A stretch of DNA of 64,000 nt from Actinoplanes palleronii (GCF_016862315.1 NZ_BOMS01000013.1:1-64000), one strand, 5' to 3'; shown: positions 1 through 10,014, counted from the first letter of the stretch. Numbers and translations are program-made. Notes: generated from the letters alone by a model not told the origin.

Positions 1-75
1 CCCCCCCCCGTCGCGCCACCACCCCGGCCAGCCACGAAGAGAAGCCAGCTCCACTCGCCAGAGAGAGCAGCCAGA

Positions 76-843
76 TCAGCCGCGGGTCTGGGTGGCTTCG
101 CGGATTTGGCGCATCAGGGTCGCGGCTTCGGATTCGGGGCGGTCGGGGAACATGGCCAGGGCCAGGCTTCCGTGGTCGGCCCAGCCGCAGACCGGGAGGT
201 CACCGGATTCGGTTTTGGTGGTGCCGCATTTCATGGTGCCGCCCAGTTTGCCGGCGGGGACCTCGTGCAGGTTGACGACCGCGCCCTGCTCGTCGGAGAT
301 GAGGCTGAACGAGGTGTCCAGGTCTTTGCCGGGGCTCCAGAAGAGCGTGGTGCCGCCGAAGAAGAGGACGTTTTTGCTCTCGCCGGCCGTATAGACGGCG
401 CCGACGGTTTCGTCCAGGTCGACCTCGGCGGAGAGTGCGGTCTGCAGATAGTCCGCGGTGTCCTGGGCGTTCTGGCTGGTGTCGAGAGTCAGCTCACCGA
501 TCTGGGGCGGGAGCTTCAGAGTGGCGTCCGACTCGGAGCTGATCTGCCAGTAGAACCAGCCGAGGGCGGCGATGCCGGCGACACCGATGGCCAGCAGGGA
601 ACTCAGGACGAGGGTCCGGGTTCGGCGGCGGCCGCTGGTCATCGGGGTGGGGCCGGCGTCTTCCTGCTGGTCGTACCCCTGAATCTGATCTTGATCTTGG
701 TTGTCGAGCAGGCTGAACGGGGTTTCCTGGATCTCGATCGGGTCCGCTGCGGGCTCGACATCGGCTGCGGGAGCCTCGGGTGCGCCGGCGAGATCGGGGA
801 CGGGAGCGACGGGAGGGGGCGTCTGCTGGCCGCGGTCCGACAT
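76..843 (-). CDS. Membrane-anchored protein of unknown function, paralogue of the 18644-19933 gene
   Basis: I do not recognise a named family. The 255-residue product has a Pro/Ala/Asp/Gln-rich N-terminal tail (about 1-70), a basic stretch (GRRRTRT), and one membrane segment at about 77-99. An extracytoplasmic domain of about 150 residues follows. That domain contains a Cys pair (MKCGTT ... PVCGWADHGS) which could form a disulfide. The same layout and the WADHGS signature recur in the minus-strand gene at 18644-19933, so the two are paralogues. The N-terminus inside and C-terminus outside orientation is inferred from the positive charges before the membrane segment. The gene is divergent from valS with a 74-bp gap. 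The start is ATG. Function is unknown; a surface sensor or envelope protein is possible. Confidence 0.8.
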   Translation of the reverse strand: MSDRGQQTPPPVAPVPDLAGAPEAPAADVEPAADPIEIQETPFSLLDNQDQDQIQGYDQQEDAGPTPMTSGRRRTRTLVLSSLLAIGVAGIAALGWFYWQISSESDATLKLPPQIGELTLDTSQNAQDTADYLQTALSAEVDLDETVGAVYTAGESKNVLFFGGTTLFWSPGKDLDTSFSLISDEQGAVVNLHEVPAGKLGGTMKCGTTKTESGDLPVCGWADHGSLALAMFPDRPESEAATLMRQIREATQTRG

Positions 844-905
844 CAGGTGAGCCTACCGTCATCCACAGGTGGGAGTGCGAATACCAGGTGCGGGCCGGGA
901 ATCCG

Positions 906-911
906 TAGACT
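906..911 (+). promoter_or_regulatory. Putative -10 box of valS (leaderless mRNA)
   Basis: TAGACT matches the actinobacterial TANNNT consensus and ends 6 nt before the valS GTG codon. There is no Shine-Dalgarno sequence in between. The spacing implies transcription starting at the start codon. No clear -35 box is visible. Confidence 0.5.
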
Positions 912-917
912 TGCGGG

Positions 918-3560
918 GTGACCGATGCATCCGATACCCGCACCCCCGACAGCCGGCCCACCGGTGGACTCTCCGCTCAGTACCAGCCGGGCGAGGTAGA
1001 GCAGCGGCGGTATGAGCGGTGGGTATCGGAGGGCTACTTCACCGCCGACCCCAAGAGTGACAAGCCGCCGTTCACCATCGTCATCCCGCCGCCGAACGTG
1101 ACAGGCTCGCTGCACGTCGGCCACGCCCTCGACCACACCATTCAGGACACCCTGGTGCGCCTCAAGCGCATGCAGGGTTTCGAGGTGCTCTGGCTGCCCG
1201 GCATGGACCACGCCGGCATCGCCACCCAGAACGTGGTGGAGCGCAAGCTCGCCGATCTCCAGATGTCCCGGCACGACCTGGGCCGGGCGAAGTTCGTGGA
1301 GAAGGTCTGGGAGTGGAAGGCGGAGTCCGGCGGGGCGATCCTCGGCCAGATGCGCCGGCTCGGTGACTCGGTGGACTGGTCGCGGGAGCGTTTCACGATG
1401 GACGAGGGCCTGTCCCGCGCCGTCCAGACGATCTTCAAGCGACTGTACGACGACGACCTGATCTACCGCGCGAACCGGATCATCAACTGGTGCCCGCGCT
1501 GTCTCACCGCGCTCAGTGACATCGAGGTCGAGCACACCAACGATGAGGGTGAGCTGGTCTCGATCCGGTACGGCGAGGGTGAGAACGCCATCGTGGTGGC
1601 GACCACCCGGGCCGAGACGATGCTCGGTGACACCGCGGTGGCCGTGCACCCCGAGGACGAGCGCTACAAGCACCTGATCGGCACCGAGGTCGAGCTGCCG
1701 CTCACCGGCCGGCGCATCCCGATCGTCGCGGACGAGCACGTCGACCCGGCGTTCGGCACCGGCGCGGTGAAGGTGACCCCGGCGCACGACCCGAACGACT
1801 TCGAGATCGGCCAGCGGCACGACCTGCCCAGCCTGACCGTGATGGACGAGCGCGCGGTGATCACCGTCCCCGGCCCGTTCCAGGGCCTGGACCGGTACGA
1901 AGCACGTCCGGCGGTCGTCGCCGCGCTGCGTGCGCAGGGCCGGATCGTCGCCGAGAAGCGGCCGTACGAGCACTCGGTCGGCCACTGCTCGCGGTGCAAG
2001 ACCACCGTCGAGCCGCGGCTCTCGCTGCAGTGGTTCGTCAACACCACCCCGCTAGCCAAGGCGGCCGGTGACGCGGTCCGGGACGGCCGGGTCGCGATCG
2101 AGCCGGCCGAGCTCTCCAAGCGGTATTTCGCCTGGGTCGACAACATGCACGACTGGTGCATCTCCCGCCAGCTCTGGTGGGGTCACCGCATCCCGGTCTG
2201 GTACGGGCCGAACGACGAGGTCATCTGCGTCGGACCCGACGAGGAGCCGCCGACCGGCGAGGGCTGGCGCCAGGACGAGGACGTGCTGGACACCTGGTTC
2301 TCCTCGGGCCTGTGGCCGTTCTCCACGCTGGGCTGGCCGGAGCGCACCGCCGAGCTGGAGAAGTTCTACCCGACCAGCGTGCTGGTCACCGGGTACGACA
2401 TCCTCTTCTTCTGGGTCGCCCGGATGATGATGTTCGGCCTCTACGCGATGGACGGCGTGCAGCCCTTCAACGTCATCAACCTGCACGGCATGGTCCGCGA
2501 CCAGTTCGGCAAGAAGATGTCGAAGTCGTTCGGCAACGTGGTCGACCCGCTGGACTGGATCGACAAGTACGGCGCCGACGCCACCCGGTTCACGCTGGCC
2601 CGCGGCGCCAACCCCGGCTCCGACGTGCCGATCAGCGAGGACTGGTGCCAGGGCTCCCGCAACTTCTGCAACAAGCTCTGGAACGCCACCCGGTTCGCGC
2701 TGATGAACGGCGCGACGGTGGAGGGCGACCTGCCCGCGCCGAGCGAGCTCAGCGCGATCGACAAGTGGATCCTGTCCCGCCTGCAGCACGTCGTGGCCGA
2801 GGTCAACGAGCAGTTCGACAGCTACGAGTACGCCAAGGTCTGCGACACGCTCTATCACTTCGCCTGGGACGACGTCTGTGACTGGTACGTCGAGCTCAGC
2901 AAGCCGGTGCTGGCGCAGGAGGACACCCCGGAGGCGGCGCGCACCCGGCGGGTCCTCGGCCACGTGCTGGACCAGCTGCTGCGCCTGCTGCACCCGGTCA
3001 TCCCGTTCGTGACCGAGGAGCTGTGGATCGCGTTCACCGGCGGTGAGACGCTGACGTTCGCGACCTGGCCGTCGGTCGACTACGCGCTCGTCGACGACGC
3101 CGCCGAGGAGGAGCTGGCCGCGCTGCAGAAGGTGGTCACCGAGGTGCGCCGGTTCCGTGCCGACCAGGGCCTCAAGCCGAGCCAGCGGGTCTCCGCCGCG
3201 CTGACCGGCCTGGGCAACGTCGGGATCGACACGCACGAGCCGCTGATCCGTTCGCTGGCCCGGCTGAACACGCCGGCCGAGGACTTCACCGCGACCGCCA
3301 CCCTGGCGGTGACCGGTGGGATCACCGTCGACCTGGACACCCGGGGCACCATCGACGTGGCCGCCGAGCGGGCCCGGCTGGTGAAGGACCGCGTGGGCGC
3401 CGAGAAGGAGGCCGCGCAGTGCCGGGCCAAGCTCGGCAACGAGGCGTTCATCGGCAAGGCGCCGGAGCAGGTGGTCACCAAGATCAAGGATCGGCTGGCC
3501 ATCGCCGAGGCCGACCTGGTCCGGATCGCCGCCGCCCTCGACGCGCTGCCCGCGGCATGA
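918..3560 (+). CDS. valS: Valyl-tRNA synthetase
   Basis: Class I aminoacyl-tRNA synthetase that charges tRNA-Val in the cytoplasm. At 880 residues it has the usual length. The HIGH-type motif lies in the segment [15 protein letters not shown] (residues about 58-72) and the KMSKS loop is KKMSKSFGN (about 531-539). A zinc-ribbon-like NWCPRC is followed by the editing domain. The C-terminus ends in a Lys/Glu/Ala-rich coiled coil typical of ValRS. The GTG start at 918 sits 6 nt after a TAGACT -10 box with no ribosome-binding site, so the message is probably leaderless. The stop overlaps the folC start by 4 bp (ATGA), so the two are co-transcribed. The valS-folC-DUF4233-ndk order matches mycobacteria. 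Confidence 0.98.
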   Translation: MTDASDTRTPDSRPTGGLSAQYQPGEVEQRRYERWVSEGYFTADPKSDKPPFTIVIPPPNVTGSLHVGHALDHTIQDTLVRLKRMQGFEVLWLPGMDHAGIATQNVVERKLADLQMSRHDLGRAKFVEKVWEWKAESGGAILGQMRRLGDSVDWSRERFTMDEGLSRAVQTIFKRLYDDDLIYRANRIINWCPRCLTALSDIEVEHTNDEGELVSIRYGEGENAIVVATTRAETMLGDTAVAVHPEDERYKHLIGTEVELPLTGRRIPIVADEHVDPAFGTGAVKVTPAHDPNDFEIGQRHDLPSLTVMDERAVITVPGPFQGLDRYEARPAVVAALRAQGRIVAEKRPYEHSVGHCSRCKTTVEPRLSLQWFVNTTPLAKAAGDAVRDGRVAIEPAELSKRYFAWVDNMHDWCISRQLWWGHRIPVWYGPNDEVICVGPDEEPPTGEGWRQDEDVLDTWFSSGLWPFSTLGWPERTAELEKFYPTSVLVTGYDILFFWVARMMMFGLYAMDGVQPFNVINLHGMVRDQFGKKMSKSFGNVVDPLDWIDKYGADATRFTLARGANPGSDVPISEDWCQGSRNFCNKLWNATRFALMNGATVEGDLPAPSELSAIDKWILSRLQHVVAEVNEQFDSYEYAKVCDTLYHFAWDDVCDWYVELSKPVLAQEDTPEAARTRRVLGHVLDQLLRLLHPVIPFVTEELWIAFTGGETLTFATWPSVDYALVDDAAEEELAALQKVVTEVRRFRADQGLKPSQRVSAALTGLGNVGIDTHEPLIRSLARLNTPAEDFTATATLAVTGGITVDLDTRGTIDVAAERARLVKDRVGAEKEAAQCRAKLGNEAFIGKAPEQVVTKIKDRLAIAEADLVRIAAALDALPAA

Positions 3561-4882
3561 GCGAGTACACCGAGGTCGAGGCCGCGCTCAACGAGCGCGG
3601 GTTCACCCGCATGGTCTTCGACATGCAGAAGATCCGGGATCTGATGGACGTGCTGGGCAGCCCGCAGCGGGCGTACCCGGCGATCCACCTGACCGGCACC
3701 AACGGCAAGACCAGCACGGCGCGCATGATCGACGCGCTGCTGCGGGCCTGTGGCCTGCACACCGGGCGATACACCAGCCCGCACCTGGAGACCGTCCGGG
3801 AGCGGATCAGCCTGGACGGTGACCCGGTCTCCGAGGAGCGGTTCGTCGCGACGTACCAGGAGGTCGCGCCGCTGGCCGACCTGATCGACGCGCGCAACAC
3901 CGAGCCGCTCACCTACTTCGACATGACCACGGCGCTGGCCTACGCGACGTTCTCGGACGCGCCGGTCGACGTCGCGGTGGTCGAGGTGGGCCTGGGTGGC
4001 GAGGAGGACGCCACGAACGTCATCGACGCGGGCATCTGCGTGCTGACCCCGATCGGTCTCGACCACACCGAGTGGCTCGGCGACACCATCGAGGACATCG
4101 CCTGGGCCAAGGCCGGGATCATCCACAAGGGCGCCACCGTGATCACGGCGCTCCAGGAGGAGGACGCCCTCCGGCCGATCATGGAACGCTGCGCCGAGAT
4201 GGACGCCACCCTGGCCCGGGAGGGCAGCGAGTTCGGGGTGGTGACGCGGACCCAGGCGGTGGGCGGCCAGGTGCTCGTCCTGCAGGGGCTCGGCGGTGTC
4301 TACGAAGAGGTCTTCCTGCCGCTGTTCGGCGCGCACCAGGCGCAGAACGCCGCGCTCGCGCTGGCCGCGGTCGAGGCGTTCCTCGGCGCCGGGCCGGACA
4401 AGCAGATCGATATCGACCTGATCCGCGAGGGCTTCGCGCAGGTGGACTCGCCGGGCCGGCTGGAGCGGGTGCGCAGCGCGCCGGCGATCCTGCTGGACGG
4501 CGCGCACAACCCGCACGGGATGGCCGCCACGGTGACCGCGCTGGAGGACGAGTTCAACTTCCGGCACATGGTCACGGTGCTCGCGGTGCTCGGCGACAAG
4601 GACGTGCCCGGCCTGCTCGACCTGCTCGAGCCGGTGTCCGCGCGGATCGTGGTGACGCAGAACAGCTCGCCGCGCTCGATGCCGGTCGCCGACCTGGCCG
4701 GGCTGGCGATCCAGGTGTTCGGTGAGGACCGGGTCTCGATCGCGGAGAACATGCCGGACGCCATCGAGGAGGCCGTCTTCCTCGCCGAGGACGACTCGTC
4801 CGGTGAGCTGAGCGGTGTCGGCGTGCTGATCACCGGCTCGGTGGTGACCGTCGCGGACGCGCGAAGGCTGCTCAAGCGATGA
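3557..4882 (+). CDS. folC: Folylpolyglutamate synthase / dihydrofolate synthase
   Basis: Mur-ligase-like enzyme that adds glutamate to dihydropteroate and to folates. The 441-residue product has the ATP-binding loop [13 protein letters not shown] (about 43-55), the folate-loop region [13 protein letters not shown], and the C-terminal ligase motif [11 protein letters not shown] chose ATG 3557, which overlaps the valS stop as ATGA. The reading frame stays open upstream, but that part lies inside valS in another frame and has no homologous features. The next gene also overlaps by 4 bp, so valS, folC and the DUF4233 gene form one operon. Confidence 0.97.
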   Translation: MSEYTEVEAALNERGFTRMVFDMQKIRDLMDVLGSPQRAYPAIHLTGTNGKTSTARMIDALLRACGLHTGRYTSPHLETVRERISLDGDPVSEERFVATYQEVAPLADLIDARNTEPLTYFDMTTALAYATFSDAPVDVAVVEVGLGGEEDATNVIDAGICVLTPIGLDHTEWLGDTIEDIAWAKAGIIHKGATVITALQEEDALRPIMERCAEMDATLAREGSEFGVVTRTQAVGGQVLVLQGLGGVYEEVFLPLFGAHQAQNAALALAAVEAFLGAGPDKQIDIDLIREGFAQVDSPGRLERVRSAPAILLDGAHNPHGMAATVTALEDEFNFRHMVTVLAVLGDKDVPGLLDLLEPVSARIVVTQNSSPRSMPVADLAGLAIQVFGEDRVSIAENMPDAIEEAVFLAEDDSSGELSGVGVLITGSVVTVADARRLLKR

Positions 4883-5301
4883 GCGAGCCGGAGAACACCA
4901 CGATGCCGGCTGCGCCGGACGAGAACGCGACGCCGGCCGGGGGCGAGGAGGGCGGCGCGGTGCGGCGTTCCGGGCTTCGCAACCCCGAAGCAGCGGTACG
5001 AGGGCTGGGCTCGGGGACGCTCGCACTGGAAGCGATCGTGCTCCTGCTGGCCATCCAGCCGATCAAGATCCTGGGCGGTCACCTGAGCGGCTGGGGGATC
5101 GGGCTGGTGATCTCCCTGGCCGTGGTGGCGGCGGTGCTCGCCGGGAGCATGCGGCGCAGCTGGGCGTGGAACGCGGGGACGGCACTGCAGGTGGTGCTGC
5201 TCGCGGGCGGGTTCGCGCACTGGTCGCTGGCGGCACTCGGTGTGATCTTCGGGCTCGCGTGGGCGTATGCGACGTACGTACGGAAGTCGATTCTCGGCTG
5301 A
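4879..5301 (+). CDS. DUF4233 family small integral membrane protein
   Basis: The 140-residue product has a charged N-terminal tail of about 45 residues and then four hydrophobic segments (about 52-71, 77-94, 98-113 and 114-132). The segment containing TLALEAIVLLLAIQPIKI is the most recognisable. In actinobacteria this family is encoded right after folC, and the position agrees with Rv2446c of M. tuberculosis. The ATG overlaps the folC stop (ATGA). The biochemical role is unknown. The assignment rests on gene order plus the four-helix pattern. Confidence 0.85.
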   Translation: MSEPENTTMPAAPDENATPAGGEEGGAVRRSGLRNPEAAVRGLGSGTLALEAIVLLLAIQPIKILGGHLSGWGIGLVISLAVVAAVLAGSMRRSWAWNAGTALQVVLLAGGFAHWSLAALGVIFGLAWAYATYVRKSILG

Positions 5302-5320
5302 CCGCGGTCGTGAGCGGAAA

Positions 5321-5351
5321 GTAAGGGGAGCCACTCGGTGGCTCCCCTTAC
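5321..5351. terminator. Bidirectional hairpin terminator
   Basis: A perfect 14-bp inverted repeat (5321-5334 and 5338-5351) with a TCG loop lies between the converging DUF4233 gene and the VOC gene. Short T-containing tracts follow on either strand, so it can serve both. Confidence 0.8.
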
Positions 5352-5356
5352 GCGTT

Positions 5357-8300
5357 TCAGGCTTCCGGGCGGATGGCGCGCCACTGGGTGATGGCGATGT
5401 TGTGGTTGTCCGGGTCGCGGAACGTGGCGGACCAGAGTTCCAGCTTGTCGCCGCGGTTGACCGGTCGCGGGGAGTGCACGAACTTGACGCCCTTCGCCTT
5501 CAGCTCGTCGTGCACCGCCTCGATGTCGCCCACCTCGAGGTTCAGGTAGATCAGGCGGCCGGCCTCCGAGGAGAGGTTGGGCACCGTGCGCAGCACGACC
5601 CGGGTGTCGCCGGAGGCCAGCACCGAGCTGCCCTCGCCGGTGTCGATCTCGTAGAAGCCGAGGGTGTCGCGGTAGAAGACGATCGAGCGGGCCAGCTGGG
5701 TGACCAGGATCGTGATGCCCACGCCGTGGATCGCGCCGGCCGGGCCGGGGCGGGCGCTGGGGTAGGCGGTGATCAGATCACCGGCGTGCTCGTCGGGTTC
5801 GCGGCGGCCGGAGAAGTCGCCCCAGGGGCTGCCGGTGGGCTTGGTGCTCTCGCCCTTGTCCGTTTCGCCGTCGGCCTCTGCCTCGGCCCCGGCCTCTGCC
5901 TTGGTTGCGGCCGGTGCCGCCGGCGTCTCGGGTGCGGCCGTGGCCGCCACCGTCTCGGGGCTGGGATCCGGCTCGGGGCCGGGATCCGTCTCGGTCTCGG
6001 TGGCCGGGGGCTCGTCGGCCGGGGGAGCCACGATGCCGGCGGCCATGGCGGGTGCGGCGGCGGGGGTGGCTTCCGGGGGTGTTTCCGGGTTCGGGTCCAG
6101 CGGGATGTCGATGTCGTCCGCGGGGAAGACCGGGCCGGACGAACGGGACGCGGTCGGTTCGGGCGCGGTGGGGAAGGGGCGGTCCGGGGCGGGCGCGGTC
6201 GGCGGTGCGGTGAGGGGGGTCGGGGTGACCGACACCGGAGGCGTGGTGGGCTCGGGGCGGGGCTGCGCCCGGTGGGTGGTCGGGGTGGGCTCGTGGCGGG
6301 TGGCGGCCGGCGGGTAGGCGCTGGCCGGGAACGCCATCGGCGGGTAGTCGGCGTGGCCCGGCTCGTCGGGCTGGGCCACGGGGGTGGACGAGGCCGGAGC
6401 CGGCTTCTCCGGCCGGGCCCACGGAGACGTCCGGCTCGGCGGGGACTTCGGCTCGGCCTGAGATGCCGCTTCTGCCTGAGGTGCCGCTTCTGCCTGGTGT
6501 GCCGCTTCTGCCTGGTGTGCCGGTTCGGTCCCGGGTGCCGGTTCGGTCCGGGGTGTCGGCTCGGCCGGGGGTGGCGGGGTGGTGCGGGCTGCCGAGGTGG
6601 TGGGTGCGGCCGGTGGCGGGCTGTCGTCGGGCTCGCCGGGCTGCGTGATGAAGCGGGTGCGGCCGGAGCGGGTCGGGCTCGGTGCCGGGCGGCCGGCGCT
6701 CGCCGGATCCGCGTCCGACGGGCTCGCCTGGGCTGCGGGCTCGGGCTTCGGGCTCGCCTGGGCTGCGGGCTCGGGCTTCGGGGTCGCCTGGGCTGCGGGC
6801 TCGGCGCCGGGGCCCGCCTGGTGCGGGACGGTGGGCGCGGAGGTTTTGGCGGTCCCGGTGGACGGAGCGGAGGCGGACGGGGTTGCCGGGGACGGTCCTG
6901 ACCTGGCGGAGTCGGACGGGTCGTCGAGGGCCAGGTCGATCAGGGCGTCCGGGTCGGGGCTGGACTCGGTTGAGCTGCGCTGTGCGGGCGGACGGCCGGT
7001 GGGGGTGGACTCGTACGCCGGAGTGGTGGTTTCGGGGTCGACCGTTGCTGTCGCGGCGCCGGAGCGCTTGCGGGGGCTGGGTCGTGAGCCGGGCGGGCGG
7101 GGGCCGGTGATCCGGCTCGCGGCGGCACCGGTGGCCAGACCGGCGGCGAAGGCGGCCTCGGGCTGGTGGCCGGGCGCCTGAGGCTGTCGGCCGGTCGCCT
7201 CGGGCTGGTGGCCGGGCGCCTCAGGACCGGGCGGCGGCGAATACCCGGTGCCGGGCGAGTCGGTGGACGTGACCGATTCTGACCGCGTCGACGGCCGTCC
7301 CGGCGTGACCGGACCGGAGGCGGCACCGGACGACGCCGGCTGCTCGTACCCGGAAGGGGTGCTGGGTGAAGCGGACCTGGAGCTGCGGGGTGGGGTGGGC
7401 CCGGCGGTGGGTGGCGGTGGGTAGTCGGTGCCGTCCGGGACCGCGGCGGTGGGTGCCGCGGGTCCGGGCGGGGGCGGGAAGTCGAAGCCGTCCGGGGTGG
7501 TGGTGCGGCGGGCCGAGGTCGGTCCCGGCGGTGGTGGGTAGTCGTCGCCCAGCGTGGGAACGGACGGACCGGGCGGGGGCGGGTAGTCGTCGCCGGCTGC
7601 CGGACCGGCCGTGGCGGGCGGTGGCGGATAACTGGCGGACGGCCAGGCCTGTGACGACGCGCCGGAGCCGGGACGGCTGGTGGCGGTGCCGTTGGACGGC
7701 CGGTCGCGGGAGTCGGCACCGGACTCGGTGGAGGAATGACCCCGGGACGGGGAGACCGGCGCGTCGGCGTCGACGTTCCGCACCTGGGCGGTGGCCGGCG
7801 CAGGCTCGGAAGCCGCGGCCGGTGAACCGGTGGGTCCGGGAGCGCCCGGGGACACCGGGGAGCCGGGAGCGCCGGGGGAGACCGGCGAGGTGGCGCGGGG
7901 GTCGGCCGGGTCCGGGTCGAGAGGGTCGAAACCGACCGGATCGGTGGCTGCCGTGTCGAAGCCCGAGCGGGTCCCGTTGGCCGCCCGGCGGGGCAGCGGG
8001 GTGGCCTGCTCCCCGGTCCCGACCAGCTGTCCCTCGAGGATCGGCCCGTCCGGGGTGTCCCGGACCACGACCGGCGTGCTGGTCGGCTCGGTCTCGAAGT
8101 CGTTGTCGCGGCCCTCCCACGGGCCCGGCGCGACCGCGCTGAGCCCGGCGTCGTCCGCGTCGTCCGGGTCCTCGCCGAGGTCGGGCTGCACCTGCTGTGG
8201 CGGGTCGGCGCCCTCGTCGCGGGCCGGCGCGTCCTTCCAGTTGACCCGGACGCGACGGGTGTCGTCGACGTCGACCGTGATCGGCACGGTCGAGCCGATC

Positions 8301-8653
8301 GTCGGCCACTTCGCGACCGGCACCCGGCCGTCCCTGATCACCGACTCGGAGGTGCCCAGGCCGGGCGCCACCACGATGGCCCGGATCTCGGCACGGCCGT
8401 ACGCCCCGGAGATCGGCGGCGCGCTGATGTCGACGACCTCCGCGTTGCCGGCCACCGTGGCGCGGCCGCCCCGGCGCACGTTGCCGACCATGGTGAGTGC
8501 GATGGCTATCGCCAGCACCACCAAGCCGAAGATCGCCACCGGCCAGCTCGCCAGGCCGAGACCGTAAACGATCACAAAGACCGCTATCGTGCCGATCACC
8601 GCCGCCACCAACTTGCGTGCCGGGGCGATGGGCCTGCCGGTCTGGTTCGCCAC
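5357..8653 (-). CDS. Membrane-anchored protein with long Pro/Ala-rich linker and C-terminal VOC (glyoxalase-fold) domain
   Basis: This 1098-residue protein is an unusual fusion. Two membrane segments (about 14-34 and 37-56) are followed by a beta-rich region (about 60-145). Next comes a low-complexity linker of some 800 residues rich in Pro, Ala, Thr, Ser and Glu, with repeats such as DYPPPPGP and QAEAA. The last 125 residues are a vicinal-oxygen-chelate domain (HGVGITILVT, FYRDTLGFYEID, FRDPDNHNIAI). In ordinary VOC enzymes a metal-binding Glu follows the DPDGN-like motif; here that position appears to be Ala, so classical metal catalysis is doubtful. No stop codon interrupts the linker. The start is ATG at 8653, and the gene diverges from ndk. 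I cannot name a substrate. Confidence 0.85.
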   Translation of the reverse strand: MANQTGRPIAPARKLVAAVIGTIAVFVIVYGLGLASWPVAIFGLVVLAIAIALTMVGNVRRGGRATVAGNAEVVDISAPPISGAYGRAEIRAIVVAPGLGTSESVIRDGRVPVAKWPTIGSTVPITVDVDDTRRVRVNWKDAPARDEGADPPQQVQPDLGEDPDDADDAGLSAVAPGPWEGRDNDFETEPTSTPVVVRDTPDGPILEGQLVGTGEQATPLPRRAANGTRSGFDTAATDPVGFDPLDPDPADPRATSPVSPGAPGSPVSPGAPGPTGSPAAASEPAPATAQVRNVDADAPVSPSRGHSSTESGADSRDRPSNGTATSRPGSGASSQAWPSASYPPPPATAGPAAGDDYPPPPGPSVPTLGDDYPPPPGPTSARRTTTPDGFDFPPPPGPAAPTAAVPDGTDYPPPPTAGPTPPRSSRSASPSTPSGYEQPASSGAASGPVTPGRPSTRSESVTSTDSPGTGYSPPPGPEAPGHQPEATGRQPQAPGHQPEAAFAAGLATGAAASRITGPRPPGSRPSPRKRSGAATATVDPETTTPAYESTPTGRPPAQRSSTESSPDPDALIDLALDDPSDSARSGPSPATPSASAPSTGTAKTSAPTVPHQAGPGAEPAAQATPKPEPAAQASPKPEPAAQASPSDADPASAGRPAPSPTRSGRTRFITQPGEPDDSPPPAAPTTSAARTTPPPPAEPTPRTEPAPGTEPAHQAEAAHQAEAAPQAEAASQAEPKSPPSRTSPWARPEKPAPASSTPVAQPDEPGHADYPPMAFPASAYPPAATRHEPTPTTHRAQPRPEPTTPPVSVTPTPLTAPPTAPAPDRPFPTAPEPTASRSSGPVFPADDIDIPLDPNPETPPEATPAAAPAMAAGIVAPPADEPPATETETDPGPEPDPSPETVAATAAPETPAAPAATKAEAGAEAEADGETDKGESTKPTGSPWGDFSGRREPDEHAGDLITAYPSARPGPAGAIHGVGITILVTQLARSIVFYRDTLGFYEIDTGEGSSVLASGDTRVVLRTVPNLSSEAGRLIYLNLEVGDIEAVHDELKAKGVKFVHSPRPVNRGDKLELWSATFRDPDNHNIAITQWRAIRPEA
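6463..6525 (-). repeat. Tandem 18-bp coding repeat (QAEAA motif)
   Basis: Near-identical 18-bp units around the core gccgcttctgcctg recur about four times. They encode alternating QAEAA/HQAEAA/PQAEAA blocks in the VOC protein linker. Confidence 0.7.
6720..6810 (-). repeat. Tandem 30-bp coding repeat (PEPAAQAS motif)
   Basis: Three 30-bp units with the core cgcctgggctgcgggctcgg lie head to tail. They encode PEPAAQA(S/T)PK blocks. The first two units are nearly identical, which points to recent expansion by slippage or unequal recombination. Confidence 0.75.
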
Positions 8654-8802
8654 TGTGGACCTCCCGCTTCTCCCCGTCAGGTTATGGCCCGCCGGATGTT
8701 CCGCGAAAGTACGGCAGTCCGGGCATCGTCGCTCGCCGTCTCGGTGGTACCGATAGGCTGAACCTCAGGCGTGTCGGCCTGTCGTCTTCACGGAGGAACT
8801 AC

Positions 8803-9219
8803 GTGTCCAGCACCACCGAGCGTTCGCTCGTCCTCATCAAGCCCGACGCGGTCAGCCGCGGCCTGCTCGGCGAGATTCTGTCCCGTTTCGAGGGTAAGGG
8901 CCTGGTCATCGAGGCGCTGGAGTTGCGCACGATGGATGCCGAACTGGCCGACCGGCACTACGCCGAGCACGTCGGCAAGGCGTTCTACCCGCCGCTGAAG
9001 GAGTTCATGACCAGCGGCCCGCTCGCCGCGGTGGTGCTCTCCGGCGACGAGGTGATCGACGTCGTGCGTGCCATGATCGGCGCGACCGACGGCCGCAAGG
9101 CGGCCGCCGGCACGATCCGGGGTGATCTCTCGCTGTCCAACCGGGAGAACCTGGTGCACGCGTCCGACTCGCCGGACAGCGCGAAGCGCGAGCTCGCGCT
9201 CTGGTTCCCGGCGCTCTGA
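8803..9219 (+). CDS. ndk: Nucleoside diphosphate kinase
   Basis: Transfers the gamma phosphate from ATP to NDPs through a phospho-histidine. The 138-residue product starts MSSTTERSLVLIKPDAVSR. It contains the active-site region NLVHASDSPDSAKREL, whose His carries the phosphate, and the basic/acidic patches of the family. The GTG start at 8803 is preceded by GGAGGA about 5 nt upstream, which outweighs the longer open frame upstream. The gene stands alone on its strand. Its stop lies only 9 bp from the stop of the converging ABC permease gene, leaving no room for a separate terminator. Confidence 0.98.
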   Translation: MSSTTERSLVLIKPDAVSRGLLGEILSRFEGKGLVIEALELRTMDAELADRHYAEHVGKAFYPPLKEFMTSGPLAAVVLSGDEVIDVVRAMIGATDGRKAAAGTIRGDLSLSNRENLVHASDSPDSAKRELALWFPAL

Positions 9220-9228
9220 CCAGCCGGT

Positions 9229-10014
9229 TTACCTAGTCTCCAAACTGGCTCGGCGCCGCGACTCCGCCTCGAAGACCCGCAGCAGCACCGCGGCGAGCAG
9301 GGCGTATCCGGCGCCGACCAGCAGCTCCGTGCCCAGCGCGGGCGCGGCTGACGCGAGGCCGTGCCCGGCGGCGAGCAGCCGGGCGGCTTCCGCGGCGTGG
9401 GTGATCGGCAGGAACTGTCCGATGTCGGCCATCCACGGCGGCAGGTTCTCCCGGGGTACGTTCACACCGGTGAGCAGGAGCAGCAGCGCCGCTGAGACGT
9501 TCGACACCACCCAGACGTCCCGGAACCGCAGCCCCAGCGCGCCCAGCGTGAGCCCGAAGAACCCGCAGGCGAGCGAGCCGGCCGCCAGGGCGAGCGCGAT
9601 CCCGGGCAGCGCGGCGGGCGGGATGCGCAGGCCGAGCATCAGGGTGCCCATCAGCAGGGTGAACGCGGCGATCAGCAGCCCGTTCCCGGCGTACGGCAGC
9701 ACCCGCCCCCAGAAGATCACCGTGCGGCTGCGCGGCGAGAGCAGCACGTGCCCGAGCGTCCCGTAGCGCCGTTCGTTGGCGACCGCCATGGTGCCGCCGA
9801 AGACGCAGGCCGAGGACGCGGCGAGCACCGCGTTGCCGAGGATGAAGAACCCGTCGTCGGCGACACCCAGCTGCCGGCCCAGGTAGGCGAAGAAGAGCAG
9901 CTGGAAGGTGGGGCCGGCGAGCAGCGTGCCGACGTACATGGCGGGCGTGGTCCAGTTGAACAGGGCTCGGTAGGCGAGCAGGCCACCGACGCCGATGAGT
10001 CGCAGAGTCGTCAT
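9229..10014 (-). CDS. ABC-2 type transporter permease (second subunit)
   Basis: The 261-residue integral membrane protein has about six hydrophobic segments and the architecture of the DrrB/ABC-2 family that exports drugs, lipids or polysaccharide. It is the last gene of a three-gene minus-strand operon: ATPase, permease, permease. Its ATG overlaps the stop of the previous permease by 4 bp, implying translational coupling and a heterodimeric membrane channel. Substrate cannot be read from sequence. The upstream ArsR-type regulator suggests inducible expression in response to a toxic compound, which is inference. Confidence 0.9.
   Translation of the reverse strand: MTTLRLIGVGGLLAYRALFNWTTPAMYVGTLLAGPTFQLLFFAYLGRQLGVADDGFFILGNAVLAASSACVFGGTMAVANERRYGTLGHVLLSPRSRTVIFWGRVLPYAGNGLLIAAFTLLMGTLMLGLRIPPAALPGIALALAAGSLACGFFGLTLGALGLRFRDVWVVSNVSAALLLLLTGVNVPRENLPPWMADIGQFLPITHAAEAARLLAAGHGLASAAPALGTELLVGAGYALLAAVLLRVFEAESRRRASLETR

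Noticed and set aside
6450-6810. CRISPR array suspicion because of short repeats
   Set aside because: Units are contiguous without spacers and in coding phase; there are no cas genes.
5267-6901. 544-codon Gly/Arg-rich plus-strand frame
   Set aside because: It is an antisense shadow of the VOC-protein linker.
9220-9228. A terminator between ndk and the converging ABC permease
   Set aside because: The gap is only 9 bp and holds no stem; read-through antisense RNA is possible but not shown.
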